From Zobellia galactanivorans (lineage in GTDB: Bacteria > Bacteroidota > Bacteroidia > Flavobacteriales > Flavobacteriaceae), in NCBI RefSeq assembly GCF_000973105.1, contig NC_015844.1:3344501-3408500 (forward strand): DNA of 64,000 bases, given 5' to 3'. Below are positions 25,876 through 35,880 of this stretch, piece after piece. Positions within the stretch are counted from its first letter, which is position 1, and each line of letters opens with the position of its first letter. The notes beneath the pieces are model-generated. The model did not search any database and was not told where the DNA came from. It was given only the letters and a program-made list of their open reading frames with translations. The position numbers were made by a program, and so were the translations under genes.

Positions 25876-26814
25876 TTAGAAAAATCTTGGGGTTAGGTCA
25901 ATTTTATTGTTCTTGATAAATTCATATCTAAGGAATATTTCAAAGGAACCATCATTGAATTGGGTGCCGCCCAATTCCGATATTTCGCGGTCATAGGCCA
26001 GCCCGAGCATGAGTTTTTTCCCCATTTGAAACCCGAATAAGGCACTTATTGCCGCATCTAATCTATATGCCGCTCCTAAGGTGAATTTTTCATTGATCAA
26101 GAAATTAGCGGATAGGTCAACTTGGAGTGGGGCCCCGGCGACCGCTTTTATAAGGTATGCAGGCTTGAATTTTAAAGTAGGGTTAAGGTCGAAGACATAT
26201 CCGGAAATCAAGTAAAAGTTCATTCGTTCGGAAGCTATTACGGAACCTTCGTCATCAGGGTTTTGAAAGTGTTCGGTCTCTAACAGACCGGGCACCGAGA
26301 GGCCCACGTAAAACTTGTTGGAGTGAAAGTAAACCCCGGCACCGATATTGGGGGAGAACTTTTTATACAGTTCGTTTTCTACCGAGGGCGCGAGACTTGC
26401 ACTGTAGTTTCGCAACTTATTGAAATCAACGTTCAATAAGTGTCCGCCAGCTGTCACCCCGAAAGAGAGTTTGTATTTCTCAGAGGTCTGAACGCTGTAT
26501 GAAAAAGCAACATCGAAGCTTGTGTTTTGGTTGGTGTTGTTTCCTATCTCATCGTGAACAATGGAAAGTCCTAATCCCATTTTATCCTTATAAGGACTTT
26601 GAATGTTAAAGGTTTGTGTGCTAGGGGCCCCATCAAGGCCAACCCATTGCGATCTATGCAATACAGAAACACCGAGCGCCTCCCTAGAACCTGCATAGGC
26701 CGGATTCACTGACAATGTATTATACATGTACTGAGTGAATTGCGCGTCTTGCTGGCCGAAGCAGAATGGCATCGTACAGAGTAAAAACAAGATTTTTGTT
26801 ATTGTACTTTTCAT
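25876..26814 (-). CDS. PorP/SprF family T9SS membrane protein, copy 2
   Basis: This 312-aa outer-membrane beta-barrel protein has a signal peptide ending CFGQ, then the family hallmark QDAQFTQYMYNTLSVNPAYAGSR, LHRSQWVGLDGAPSTQT and the terminal strands LGLAYDREISELG and SFEIFLRYEF. PorP/SprF proteins partner with PorE and PorK/N in T9SS and often sit next to one large adhesin that needs them for surface display (SprF for SprB). It is encoded 15 bp after the giant repeat protein and 2 bp before the PorE-like gene, so all three are surely one operon. It is closely similar throughout to the copy at 35881-36822. Confidence 0.92.
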   Translation of the reverse strand: MKSTITKILFLLCTMPFCFGQQDAQFTQYMYNTLSVNPAYAGSREALGVSVLHRSQWVGLDGAPSTQTFNIQSPYKDKMGLGLSIVHDEIGNNTNQNTSFDVAFSYSVQTSEKYKLSFGVTAGGHLLNVDFNKLRNYSASLAPSVENELYKKFSPNIGAGVYFHSNKFYVGLSVPGLLETEHFQNPDDEGSVIASERMNFYLISGYVFDLNPTLKFKPAYLIKAVAGAPLQVDLSANFLINEKFTLGAAYRLDAAISALFGFQMGKKLMLGLAYDREISELGGTQFNDGSFEIFLRYEFIKNNKIDLTPRFF

Positions 26815-26829
26815 GTTTATTTATTCTCC

Positions 26830-29800
26830 TTAGTCCTGTAAATAGAGATATCCTTCTTTCATTTTATCCTCGCCCTTAGCTACATACTTTATTTTATAAA
26901 AATAGACTCCGGAGGGTAGTTTTTGATTTTCGGTAATGGTAATCCTTCCTTGTGACAGACCGTCGAAGGCATTGTTCTTATTGTCGTATTTGGAAGACTC
27001 CCAAACTAAGATTCCCCATCTGTTGTATATCTCTACTTGGTGGTCGGGGTAACGATCAATATTGATAATTCTAAAGCTGCCGTTTAAAATATCCCCAGGC
27101 CTGACCAAGTCTAATTCTACGTAAAGTTCGCATGCAATATGGCTTGGAGGGGTCCCACCGATTGAATCGCAAGGGTCAAGGGGATCGGTATGGTCCCGTA
27201 CTTCTTGGCCATCGTTAATGGTGTCACCATCCGTATCGGGGTTGGTGGGGTCGGTTCCTCTATCTATTTCCTGTTCGTTGGTTAGGTCGTCCATATCACA
27301 ATCGGCGATATTCCAATGGTTTGTAGGGGTAAGGGTCTGGCTCACCAATAGAAAATCACAAAGGTCTAAAGGATTGGTGGCATCGGTTACCTCTTGCCCG
27401 TCAATGACACCGTCTCCATCCGTATCGGGGTTGGTAGGGTCGGTTCCCAATGCCTCTTCCTCTTCTTTGGTAAGATTGTCATTGTCGCAATCACTACTAG
27501 GTAAGGGTTTGCCTCCGATGGAATCGCAATCGTCAAAAGGATCGGTTCCATCTGTCATTTCCTTACAGTCCAATATAGTATCCCCATCTGAATCCAGGTT
27601 GGAAATAGTAACGGTAACCGTGGCGGTCGAGGTGCCACCACAGATATTGCCCATGATGGAATAAGTGTACACTCCGGCACCGGCACCATCGGGATTAGGG
27701 CTCCAAGTTCCTCGATTATCATCTGTTCCCAAAAGTGAAAGGAGTTGGGCTTCGGTAACTGTGGTATCTGGACATATCGTAAGTGTAGCATCGGTTCCGG
27801 CATTCGGTTCCACTTCCTCGGTAACGGTTACGATAGCGGTCGCATCCTCGCAGGCATTCCCTTCAACGGTATAGGTGTAGGTTCCGGCACCTGCAAGTGA
27901 AGGGGTCCATGTTCCCCCTGTATCGGGGCTTCCTCCTAATTGGGCAAATAACTGAGCCTCGGTAACGGTGCTTCCTTCACAAATGGTAAGTGTGCCATCG
28001 GTACCCGCGTTCGGTAAAGTCTGTTCGGTTACGACGATTTCTGAGCTGTCATTCCCGGTACAAGGTGTCGATGCGCTTACGGTATAGGTGTAGGTTCCGG
28101 CCCCTGCAAGTGTTGGCGACCATGTTCCCCCTGAATCAGGACTTCCGCCCAATTGGGCAAATAACTGAGCCTCGGTTACGGTGCTTCCTTCACAAATGGT
28201 AAGTGTGCCATCGGTACCCGCGTTCGGTAAAGCCTGTTCTGTCACGACAACCTCTGCGGTAGCATCCATGGCACAAGGTGCTGTTGCGGGTACGGTATAG
28301 GTATAGGTTCCGGCACCGGCAAGGGCAGGTGTCCATGTTCCCCCAGAATCAGGGCTGCCACCCAATTGGGCGAATAGCTGGGCTGTAGTAACTGTTTCTC
28401 CCACGCAAATGGTGAGCGTTCCATTGATTCCGGCATCCGGAGCTGCTTGTTCGGATACTGTAATTTTTGCGGTATCGTCTACGGTGCAAGGTGTTGTCGC
28501 GGGTACGGTATAGGTATAGGTCCCGGCGCCTGCTAGGCTAGGTGACCAGCTTCCTCCTGAATCAGGACTTCCGCCCAATTGGGCAAACAACTGTGCTTCG
28601 GTGACTGTTGTTCCTTCACAAATGGTTAGTACGCCATTGGAACCAGCATCAGGAGTGGGTTGAACCACTACGGTAACAATACTGGTGTCGTCTACGGTAC
28701 AGGGTGATGTGGCACTTATGGTATAGGTATGGGTGCCGTCTCCGTTGTCCGTCCAAGTTCCCCCGGTATCTGGAGAATTACCCAGTTGAGCAAAAAGGTC
28801 GGCCTGTGTAAAGGAGTCAATTTCACAAATTGTGAGTGTTCCATCGGTCCCTGCATTGGGTGCTGCCTGTTCGGTCACTACGACCTCGGATGTATCATCC
28901 ACGGTACAGGGTGAAGTGGCACTTACGGTATAGGTGTAGGTTCCGGCCCCGGCAAGTGTTGGCGACCATGTCCCCTCTAAATCGGGATTGTCACTTAGCT
29001 GTGCGAATAGTTGTGATTCTGTTACGGTAGTTCCCGCGCATATGGTCAATAGACCACCGGTACCTGCATTGGGTGCCGCCTGTTCGGTCACCACGACCTG
29101 GGATGTATCATCCACGGTACAGGGTGAAGTGGCACTTACGGTATAGGTGTAGGTTCCGGCCCCGGCAAGTGTTGGCGACCATGTTCCCCCTAAATCGGGA
29201 TTGTCACTTAGCTGTGCAAAAAGCTGGGCCTCGGTGACTGTCGTTCCCGCGCAAATCGTCAATAGACCACTGGTCCCTGCATTGGGTGCCGCCTGTTCGG
29301 TCACCACGACCTCGGATGTATCATCCACGGTACAGGGTGATGTTGCGCTTACGGTATAGGTATAGGTTCCGGCCCCGGCAAGGGTAGGCGACCACGTTCC
29401 TCCTAAATCGGGATTGTCACTTAGCTGTGCAAAAAGCTGGGCCTCGGTGATTGTGGTTCCCGCGCATATGGTCAATAGACCACCGGTACCCGCATTGGGT
29501 GCCGCCTGTTCGGTCACTACGACCTCGGATGTATCATCCACGGTACAGGGAGAAGTGGCGCTTACGGTATAGGTGTAGGTTCCGGCCCCGGCAAGTGTTG
29601 GCGACCATGTTCCCCCTAAATCGGGATTATCGCTTAGCGTTGCAAAAAGCTGGGCTTCGGTTACGGTTGTCCCTGCGCATATGATGAGCGTTCCATCGGT
29701 ACCTGCATTGGGTGCCGCCTGTTCGGTCACCACGACCTGGGATGTATCATCCACGGTACAGGGTGATGTTGCGCTTACGATATAGGTATAGGTTCCGGCC

Positions 29801-32800
29801 CCTGCAAGTGTTGGCGACCATGTTCCCCCTAAATCGGGGTTGTCGCTGAGTCGTGCGAATAGTTGTGATTCTGTTACGGTAGTTCCCGCGCATATGGTCA
29901 AGGCTCCATCGGTTCCGGCTTTTGGTGCCGCCTGTTCGGTCACTACGACCTCAGATGTATCATCCATGGTACATGGTGAAGTGGCACTTACGGTATAGGT
30001 ATAGGTTCCCGCGCCGGCAAGTGTTGGCGACCATGTTCCCCCTAAATCGGGGTTGTCGCTGAGTCGTGCGAATAGTTGTGATTCTGTTACGGTAGTTCCC
30101 GCGCATATGGTCAAGGCTCCATCGGTTCCGGCTTTTGGTGCGGCCTGTTCTGTTACCACCACTTCGGCCGTATCCGCTGCGGTACAGGGAGAAGTGGCAC
30201 TTGCGGTATAGGTGTAGGTTCCGGCCCCGGCAAGTGTTGGCGACCATGTTCCCCCTAAATCGGGGTTGTCACTTAGCTGTGCAAAAAGCTGGGCCTCGGT
30301 GACTGTGGTTCCCGCGCATATGATGAGCGTTCCATCGGTCCCTGCATTGGGCGCCGCCTGTTCGGTCACCACGACCTCGGATGTATCATCCACGGTACAG
30401 GGTGATGTTGCGCTTACGGTATAGGTATAGGTTCCGGCCCCTGCTAGTGTTGGCGACCACGTTCCCCCAGAATCGGGGTTGTCGCTTAGCCGTGCGAATA
30501 GTTGTGATTCTGTTACTGTGGTTCCCGCGCAAATCGTCAAGACGCCATCGGTTCCGGCTTTTGGTGCCGCCTGTTCTGTTACCACCACTTCGGCCGTATC
30601 CGCTGCGGTACAGGGAGAAGTGGCACTTACGGTATAGGTGTAGGTTCCTGCGCCTGCTAGGGCAGGAGTCCATGTCCCGCCGCTGTTGGGCGATCCCCCA
30701 AGTTGCGCGAATAGGTCTGCTTCCGTTACTATAGTTCCCGCACAAATAGTCAATGCTCCGTTGGAACCTGCATCGGGAACAGGTTGTTCCACTACGGTAA
30801 CTATGCTGGTATCGTCCACGGTACAGGGTGATGTTGCGCTTACGGTATAGGTATAGGTTCCGGCCCCTGCTAGTGTTGGCGACCACGTTCCCCCAGAATC
30901 GGGGTTGTCGCTTAGCCGTGCGAATAGTTGTGATTCTGTTACTGTGGTTCCCGCGCAAATCGTCAAGACGCCATCGGTTCCGGCTTTTGGTGCCGCCTGT
31001 TCTGTTACCACCACTTCGGCCGTATCCGCTGCGGTACAGGGAGAAGTGGCACTTACGGTATAGGTGTAGGTACCTGCCCCTGCTAGGGTAGGCGACCATG
31101 TTCCCCCAGAATCGGGGTTGTCGCTGAGTCGTGCGAATAGTTGTGATTCTGTTACTGTGGTTCCCGCGCATATGGTCAAGGCTCCATCGGTTCCGGCTTT
31201 TGGTGCCGCCTGTTCTGTTACCACCACTTCGGCCGTATCCGCTGCGGTACAGGGAGAAGTGGCACTAACGGTATAGGTGTAGGTACCCGCGCCGGCAAGT
31301 GTTGGCGACCATGTCCCCCCTGAATCGGGGTTGTCGCTTAGCGTTGCAAAAAGCTGGGCCTCGGTGACTGTGGTTCCCGCGCATATGGTCAATAGACCAC
31401 CGGTACCCGCATTGGGTGCCGCCTGTTCGGTCACTACGACCTCGGATGTATCATCCACGGTACATGGTGAAGTGGCACTTACGGTATAGGTATAGGTTCC
31501 CGCGCCGGCAAGTGTTGGCGACCATGTTCCCCCTAAATCGGGGTTGTCGCTTAGCCGTGCGAATAGTTGTGATTCTGTTACGGTAGTTCCCGCGCATATG
31601 GTCAAGGTTCCATCGGTACCCGCATTGGGTGCCGCCTGTTCGGTCACCACGACCTCGGATGTGTCATCCACGGTACAGGGAGAAGTGGCACTTACTGTAT
31701 AGGTATAGGTTCCGGCCCCTGCAAGGGTAGGCGACCACGTTCCCCCTAAATCGGGGTTGTCGCTTAGCGTTGCAAAAAGCTGGGCCTCGGTGACTGTGGT
31801 TCCCGCGCATATGGTCAATAGACCACCGGTACCTGCATTGGGTGCCGCCTGTTCGGTCACTACGACCTCGGATGTGTCATCCACGGTACAGGGTGAAGTA
31901 GCACTTACGGTATAGGTGTAGGTTCCGGCCCCTGCAAGGGTAGGCGACCATGTTCCCCCTAAATCGGGGTTGTCGCTTAGCGTTGCAAAAAGCTGGGCCT
32001 CGGTGACTGTGGTTCCCGCGCATATGGTCAATAGACCATCGGTCCCTGCATTGGGTGCCGCCTGTTCGGTCACCACGACCTGGGATGTATCATCCACGGC
32101 ACAGGGTGAAGTGGCGCTTACGGTATAGGTGTAGGTTCCGGCCCCTGCTAGTGTTGGCGACCATGTTCCCCCTAAATCGGGATTATCGCTTAGCTGTGCA
32201 AAAAGCTGGGCCTCGGTGACTGTGGTTCCCGCGCATATGGTCAATAGACCATCGGTACCCGCATTGGGTGCCGCCTGTTCGGTCACTACGACCTCGGATG
32301 TGTCATCCACGGTACAGGGTGAAGTGGCGCTTACGGTATAGGTATAGGTTCCGGCCCCTGCTAGTGTTGGCGACCATGTTCCCCCAGAATCGGGATTGTC
32401 ACTTAGCTGTGCAAAAAGCTGGGCTTCGGTGACTGTGGTTCCCGCACATATGGTCAATACACCATCGGTACCTGCATTGGGCGCCGCCTGTTCGGTCACT
32501 ACGACCTCGGATGTATCATCCACGGTACATGGTGAAGTGGCACTTACGGTATAGGTATAGGTTCCCGCGCCGGCGAGTGTTGGCGACCACGTTCCCCCTA
32601 AATCGGGGTTGTCGCTTAGCCGTGCGAATAGTTGTGATTCTGTTACGGTAGTTCCCGCGCATATGGTCAAGGCTCCATCGGTTCCGGCTTTTGGTGCCGC
32701 CTGTTCGGTCACTACGACCTCGGATGTGTCATCCACGGTACATGGTGAAGTGGCACTTACAGTATAGGTATAGGTTCCCGCGCCTGCAAGGGTAGGCGAC

Positions 32801-35598
32801 CATGTTCCCCCTAAATCGGGATTGTCACTTAGCTGTGCAAAAAGCTGGGCTTCGGTTACGGTTGTCCCTGCGCATATGGTCAAGGCCCCATCGGTACCTG
32901 CATTGGGTGCCGCTTGTTCTGTTACCACCACTTCGGATGTATCATCTACGGCACATGGTGAAGTAGCACTTACGGTATAGGTGTAGGTTCCTGCGCCTGC
33001 TAGGGCAGGAGTCCATGTCCCGCCGCTGTTGGGCGATCCCCCAAGTTGCGCGAATAGGTCTGCTTCCGTTACTATAGTTCCCGCACAAATAGTCAATGCT
33101 CCGTTGGAACCTGCATCGGGAACAGGTTGTTCCACTACGGTAACTATGCTGGTATCGTCCACGGTACAGGGTGATGTTGCACTAACGGTATAGGTGTAGG
33201 TACCCGCCCCTGCTAGTGTTGGCGACCATGTTCCTCCTGAATCGGGGTTGTCGCTGAGTCGTGCGAATAGTTGTGATTCTGTTACTGTGGTTCCCGCGCA
33301 TATGGTCAAGGTCCCATCGGTACCCGCATTGGGTGCCGCTTGTTCGGTCACCACGACCTCGGATGTGTCATCCACGGTACAGGGTGATGTTGCACTTACG
33401 GTATAGGTGTAGGTACCTGCCCCTGCTAGGGTAGGCGACCATGTTCCCCCAGAATCGGGGTTGTCGCTGAGTCGTGCGAATAGTTGTGATTCTGTTACTG
33501 TGGTTCCCGCGCATATGGTCAAGGCTCCATCGGTTCCGGCTTTTGGTGCCGCCTGTTCTGTTACCACCACTTCGGCCGTATCCGCTGCGGTACAGGGAGA
33601 AGTGGCACTAACGGTATAGGTGTAGGTACCCGCGCCGGCAAGTGTTGGCGACCATGTCCCCCCTGAATCGGGGTTGTCGCTTAGCCGTGCGAATAGTTGT
33701 GATTCTGTTACTGTGGTTCCCGCGCATATGGTCAAGGCTCCATCGGTTCCGGCTTTTGGTGCCGCCTGTTCTGTTACCACCACTTCGGCCGTATCCGCTG
33801 CGGTACAGGGTGATGTTGCACTAACGGTATAGGTGTAGGTACCCGCGCCGGCAAGTGTTGGCGACCATGTCCCCCCTGAATCGGGGTTGTCGCTTAGCCG
33901 TGCGAATAGTTGTGATTCTGTTACTGTGGTTCCCGCGCATATGGTCAAGGTTCCATCGGTACCCGCATTGGGTGCCGCCTGTTCGGTCACCACGACCTCG
34001 GATGTGTCATCCACGGTACAGGGTGAAGTAGCACTTACGGTATAGGTGTAGGTACCCGCCCCTGCTAGTGTTGGCGACCACGTTCCCCCTAAATCGGGGT
34101 TGTCGCTGAGTCGTGCGAATAGTTGTGATTCTGATACTGTGGTTCCCGCGCATATGGTCAAGGCCCCATCGGTACCTGCATTGGGAGCTTTTTGTTCTGT
34201 GATCGTAACGGTGGCGTGTTGGGTATATCCTTTGCTATCACTTATACCATAAACAAAACTATCCGAACCGGTGTAACCGACAGACGAGGTATAGGTGACA
34301 TAATCATCCGTAGGGTTAGTAGGGCTACCATTGTCGTTTACGACAGCCGTTCCCCCGCTAGCAGGACTAATAATAAAGATGCTTCCGGATGAAGCTCCGT
34401 TTCCCCCAAAATCATCATTGGCGAGTACGTCAATGTCAATGCTTCCTTCTTCACAAACCGAAGCAGTATCATCCGTGGTCGTTGGAAAATAGCTGATTGT
34501 AGGGTCGTTTTCGGTATTTCCATCCGTATCGATACCATCATCCGACAAATCACTTACATCATTGGTTCCGTATGGGCTGTCGGCCAGAACACTTACTTGG
34601 TTTACCACGCCTCCCGCTTCCAAGACCGGTGCGTTAAGGGTAAAGCTTGCCGAATAGGTTGCCGTTTCACCCGCTTCGAGGGAGCCTTCGGCAGAGCCCT
34701 CGGAGGCACTGAGGAACGTAGGTCCGCTTGTTAGGGTTAAAGAGTTTGTATCTATATCGGTAAAAGTGTCCGTTAGACTTATATTGTCAAGGGTGGTGTT
34801 TCCCGTGTTCTCTATTGTAATGGTATAATCTACGGTATCTCCGGTACTGATAGGGTCGCTAAAGTTTTCGACCACCGTTTTGGTGGCTTCGATTTTAGGG
34901 TCGGCGATAATTAGGTCGGTAAGAACAAACTCTACTTCATCGATGACGGGAATAAACCCTAATAGGCTCAGTAATCCGCCCGTCACGTCTACATCCATTT
35001 CAATGGATTGGGTGACTTTCTCAACACGTAAACTTCCTCCGCCAGTTCCGTTATTTATACCATTCCCGCATTCGCCGCCGGTACTTGCCAAAAGCGCGTC
35101 ATCGTCGATATTAAATTGGGTAGGGCTAGATTGAAAGATGGGGCCGTTGGATGCTAGTTCCGTCCAAGTACCGTTGGTAAGGTTGAAATTTCCAGTGGCA
35201 GTACCACTTCCAAGAAAAGGAACGACGTCAAAAGTTCCTACTTTGTCTACGTGTAGGATGGGTTTCACAATATATACGGGATCACCGGTTACGGCATCAA
35301 AGAAATAGAAACTAATAGTACCGGTAGCATATGAGCTGGCGGATATTTCCAAGGAAGGCTCTTCGAAGACATTCGTTTCGCTGTAAGTATCATCACTGGT
35401 ACAGCCCATTTCTCCGGTACCATCAATAGAAACACCACCCGAAACCCTGGCTTCGACACGTACCAAACTATCATTGGTTACGGACTCCCATACGGAAGAT
35501 GATACCGGTGTCCAATTTGTTGTCTGCTGTGCTCTTACCACTTGGGCGAACAGTAATAGTAGTAATGCCCCGAAAAAATGTTTAAAACGATTCGCCAA
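26830..35598 (-). CDS. Giant tandem-repeat adhesin, T9SS type B cargo (2922 aa)
   Basis: Signal peptide (MANRFKHFFGALLLLLFAQVVRAQ); an N-terminal domain (to about residue 230); a DUF11 domain (about 235-365); a cadherin-like domain with VLANDDFG and YTGSDSFVYGI (about 385-470); then 31 tandem 71-aa units (about 470-2665), each with a pair of cysteines (LTICAGT...SATSPC) and GGTWSPTLAGAGTYTYTV. After these come three TSP3-like calcium-binding stretches (DSDGDTILD, DTDGDGVIDG, DTDGDTINDG) and a type B C-terminal domain (IYNRWGILVWES, LPSGVYFYKIKY, EGYLYLQD). It should be exported by the T9SS and anchored at the surface or released. The only in-frame start that keeps the signal peptide is TTG at 35598. 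It lies between two PorP/SprF genes. Confidence 0.92.
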   Translation of the reverse strand: MANRFKHFFGALLLLLFAQVVRAQQTTNWTPVSSSVWESVTNDSLVRVEARVSGGVSIDGTGEMGCTSDDTYSETNVFEEPSLEISASSYATGTISFYFFDAVTGDPVYIVKPILHVDKVGTFDVVPFLGSGTATGNFNLTNGTWTELASNGPIFQSSPTQFNIDDDALLASTGGECGNGINNGTGGGSLRVEKVTQSIEMDVDVTGGLLSLLGFIPVIDEVEFVLTDLIIADPKIEATKTVVENFSDPISTGDTVDYTITIENTGNTTLDNISLTDTFTDIDTNSLTLTSGPTFLSASEGSAEGSLEAGETATYSASFTLNAPVLEAGGVVNQVSVLADSPYGTNDVSDLSDDGIDTDGNTENDPTISYFPTTTDDTASVCEEGSIDIDVLANDDFGGNGASSGSIFIISPASGGTAVVNDNGSPTNPTDDYVTYTSSVGYTGSDSFVYGISDSKGYTQHATVTITEQKAPNAGTDGALTICAGTTVSESQLFARLSDNPDLGGTWSPTLAGAGTYTYTVSATSPCTVDDTSEVVVTEQAAPNAGTDGTLTICAGTTVTESQLFARLSDNPDSGGTWSPTLAGAGTYTYTVSATSPCTAADTAEVVVTEQAAPKAGTDGALTICAGTTVTESQLFARLSDNPDSGGTWSPTLAGAGTYTYTVSATSPCTAADTAEVVVTEQAAPKAGTDGALTICAGTTVTESQLFARLSDNPDSGGTWSPTLAGAGTYTYTVSATSPCTVDDTSEVVVTEQAAPNAGTDGTLTICAGTTVTESQLFARLSDNPDSGGTWSPTLAGAGTYTYTVSATSPCTVDDTSIVTVVEQPVPDAGSNGALTICAGTIVTEADLFAQLGGSPNSGGTWTPALAGAGTYTYTVSATSPCAVDDTSEVVVTEQAAPNAGTDGALTICAGTTVTEAQLFAQLSDNPDLGGTWSPTLAGAGTYTYTVSATSPCTVDDTSEVVVTEQAAPKAGTDGALTICAGTTVTESQLFARLSDNPDLGGTWSPTLAGAGTYTYTVSATSPCTVDDTSEVVVTEQAAPNAGTDGVLTICAGTTVTEAQLFAQLSDNPDSGGTWSPTLAGAGTYTYTVSATSPCTVDDTSEVVVTEQAAPNAGTDGLLTICAGTTVTEAQLFAQLSDNPDLGGTWSPTLAGAGTYTYTVSATSPCAVDDTSQVVVTEQAAPNAGTDGLLTICAGTTVTEAQLFATLSDNPDLGGTWSPTLAGAGTYTYTVSATSPCTVDDTSEVVVTEQAAPNAGTGGLLTICAGTTVTEAQLFATLSDNPDLGGTWSPTLAGAGTYTYTVSATSPCTVDDTSEVVVTEQAAPNAGTDGTLTICAGTTVTESQLFARLSDNPDLGGTWSPTLAGAGTYTYTVSATSPCTVDDTSEVVVTEQAAPNAGTGGLLTICAGTTVTEAQLFATLSDNPDSGGTWSPTLAGAGTYTYTVSATSPCTAADTAEVVVTEQAAPKAGTDGALTICAGTTVTESQLFARLSDNPDSGGTWSPTLAGAGTYTYTVSATSPCTAADTAEVVVTEQAAPKAGTDGVLTICAGTTVTESQLFARLSDNPDSGGTWSPTLAGAGTYTYTVSATSPCTVDDTSIVTVVEQPVPDAGSNGALTICAGTIVTEADLFAQLGGSPNSGGTWTPALAGAGTYTYTVSATSPCTAADTAEVVVTEQAAPKAGTDGVLTICAGTTVTESQLFARLSDNPDSGGTWSPTLAGAGTYTYTVSATSPCTVDDTSEVVVTEQAAPNAGTDGTLIICAGTTVTEAQLFAQLSDNPDLGGTWSPTLAGAGTYTYTASATSPCTAADTAEVVVTEQAAPKAGTDGALTICAGTTVTESQLFARLSDNPDLGGTWSPTLAGAGTYTYTVSATSPCTMDDTSEVVVTEQAAPKAGTDGALTICAGTTVTESQLFARLSDNPDLGGTWSPTLAGAGTYTYIVSATSPCTVDDTSQVVVTEQAAPNAGTDGTLIICAGTTVTEAQLFATLSDNPDLGGTWSPTLAGAGTYTYTVSATSPCTVDDTSEVVVTEQAAPNAGTGGLLTICAGTTITEAQLFAQLSDNPDLGGTWSPTLAGAGTYTYTVSATSPCTVDDTSEVVVTEQAAPNAGTSGLLTICAGTTVTEAQLFAQLSDNPDLGGTWSPTLAGAGTYTYTVSATSPCTVDDTSQVVVTEQAAPNAGTGGLLTICAGTTVTESQLFAQLSDNPDLEGTWSPTLAGAGTYTYTVSATSPCTVDDTSEVVVTEQAAPNAGTDGTLTICEIDSFTQADLFAQLGNSPDTGGTWTDNGDGTHTYTISATSPCTVDDTSIVTVVVQPTPDAGSNGVLTICEGTTVTEAQLFAQLGGSPDSGGSWSPSLAGAGTYTYTVPATTPCTVDDTAKITVSEQAAPDAGINGTLTICVGETVTTAQLFAQLGGSPDSGGTWTPALAGAGTYTYTVPATAPCAMDATAEVVVTEQALPNAGTDGTLTICEGSTVTEAQLFAQLGGSPDSGGTWSPTLAGAGTYTYTVSASTPCTGNDSSEIVVTEQTLPNAGTDGTLTICEGSTVTEAQLFAQLGGSPDTGGTWTPSLAGAGTYTYTVEGNACEDATAIVTVTEEVEPNAGTDATLTICPDTTVTEAQLLSLLGTDDNRGTWSPNPDGAGAGVYTYSIMGNICGGTSTATVTVTISNLDSDGDTILDCKEMTDGTDPFDDCDSIGGKPLPSSDCDNDNLTKEEEEALGTDPTNPDTDGDGVIDGQEVTDATNPLDLCDFLLVSQTLTPTNHWNIADCDMDDLTNEQEIDRGTDPTNPDTDGDTINDGQEVRDHTDPLDPCDSIGGTPPSHIACELYVELDLVRPGDILNGSFRIINIDRYPDHQVEIYNRWGILVWESSKYDNKNNAFDGLSQGRITITENQKLPSGVYFYKIKYVAKGEDKMKEGYLYLQD
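27607..34191 (-). repeat. Array of 31 tandem 213-bp units inside the giant adhesin gene
   Basis: The unit is 213 bp (71 codons), so copy number can change without shifting the frame. In order of translation, units 1-25 are nearly identical apart from a few variable codons: NAG/KAG, TDG/TGG/SNG, ESQLFAR/EAQLFAQ/EAQLFAT, DLGG/DSGG, and VDDTSE/AADTAE. Units 26-31 are progressively more diverged. Units 5-6 and 16-17 share an unusual pair (IVTVVEQPVPDAGSNG, TEADLFAQLGGSPNSGG), which points to duplication of blocks of units. Such sequence is prone to recombination and to collapse in short-read assembly, so the copy number may be strain- or assembly-dependent. Confidence 0.95.
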
Positions 35599-35880
35599 TT
35601 GGGAATATATTTTACAAAGTCTAAAAAAATATCACGTTTGATGCTGTAGATAAAGACTTACAACGTTATGTTGTAAAATTAGGGTGATGGTAAGACCTGA
35701 CAAATTATATGTTGTATACAGGGGAAAACTAGATGTATAAGACCCGTGAAGTGTAGGCTAAATTCGATGAAATACCTTTTTTTAGGGATGTATTGCAGGT
35801 ATTTTGGAATAAATAAGTGGATTTCAAGGCTTTTAACCCCTTGAAACAATCTTAGAAAAGATATAGAATAATTTAAGTTT

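Noticed and set aside
29451-33824. Open frames on the plus strand and in a second minus-strand frame (30386-31171) within the repeat array
   Set aside because: The 213-bp unit is a multiple of three, so any frame without stops in one unit stays open across units. The translations are Arg/Leu/Pro-rich repeats with no start context; they are shadows of the adhesin gene.
27607-34191. CRISPR-like regular repeat
   Set aside because: Units are contiguous coding sequence of 213 bp with no unique spacers and no cas genes.
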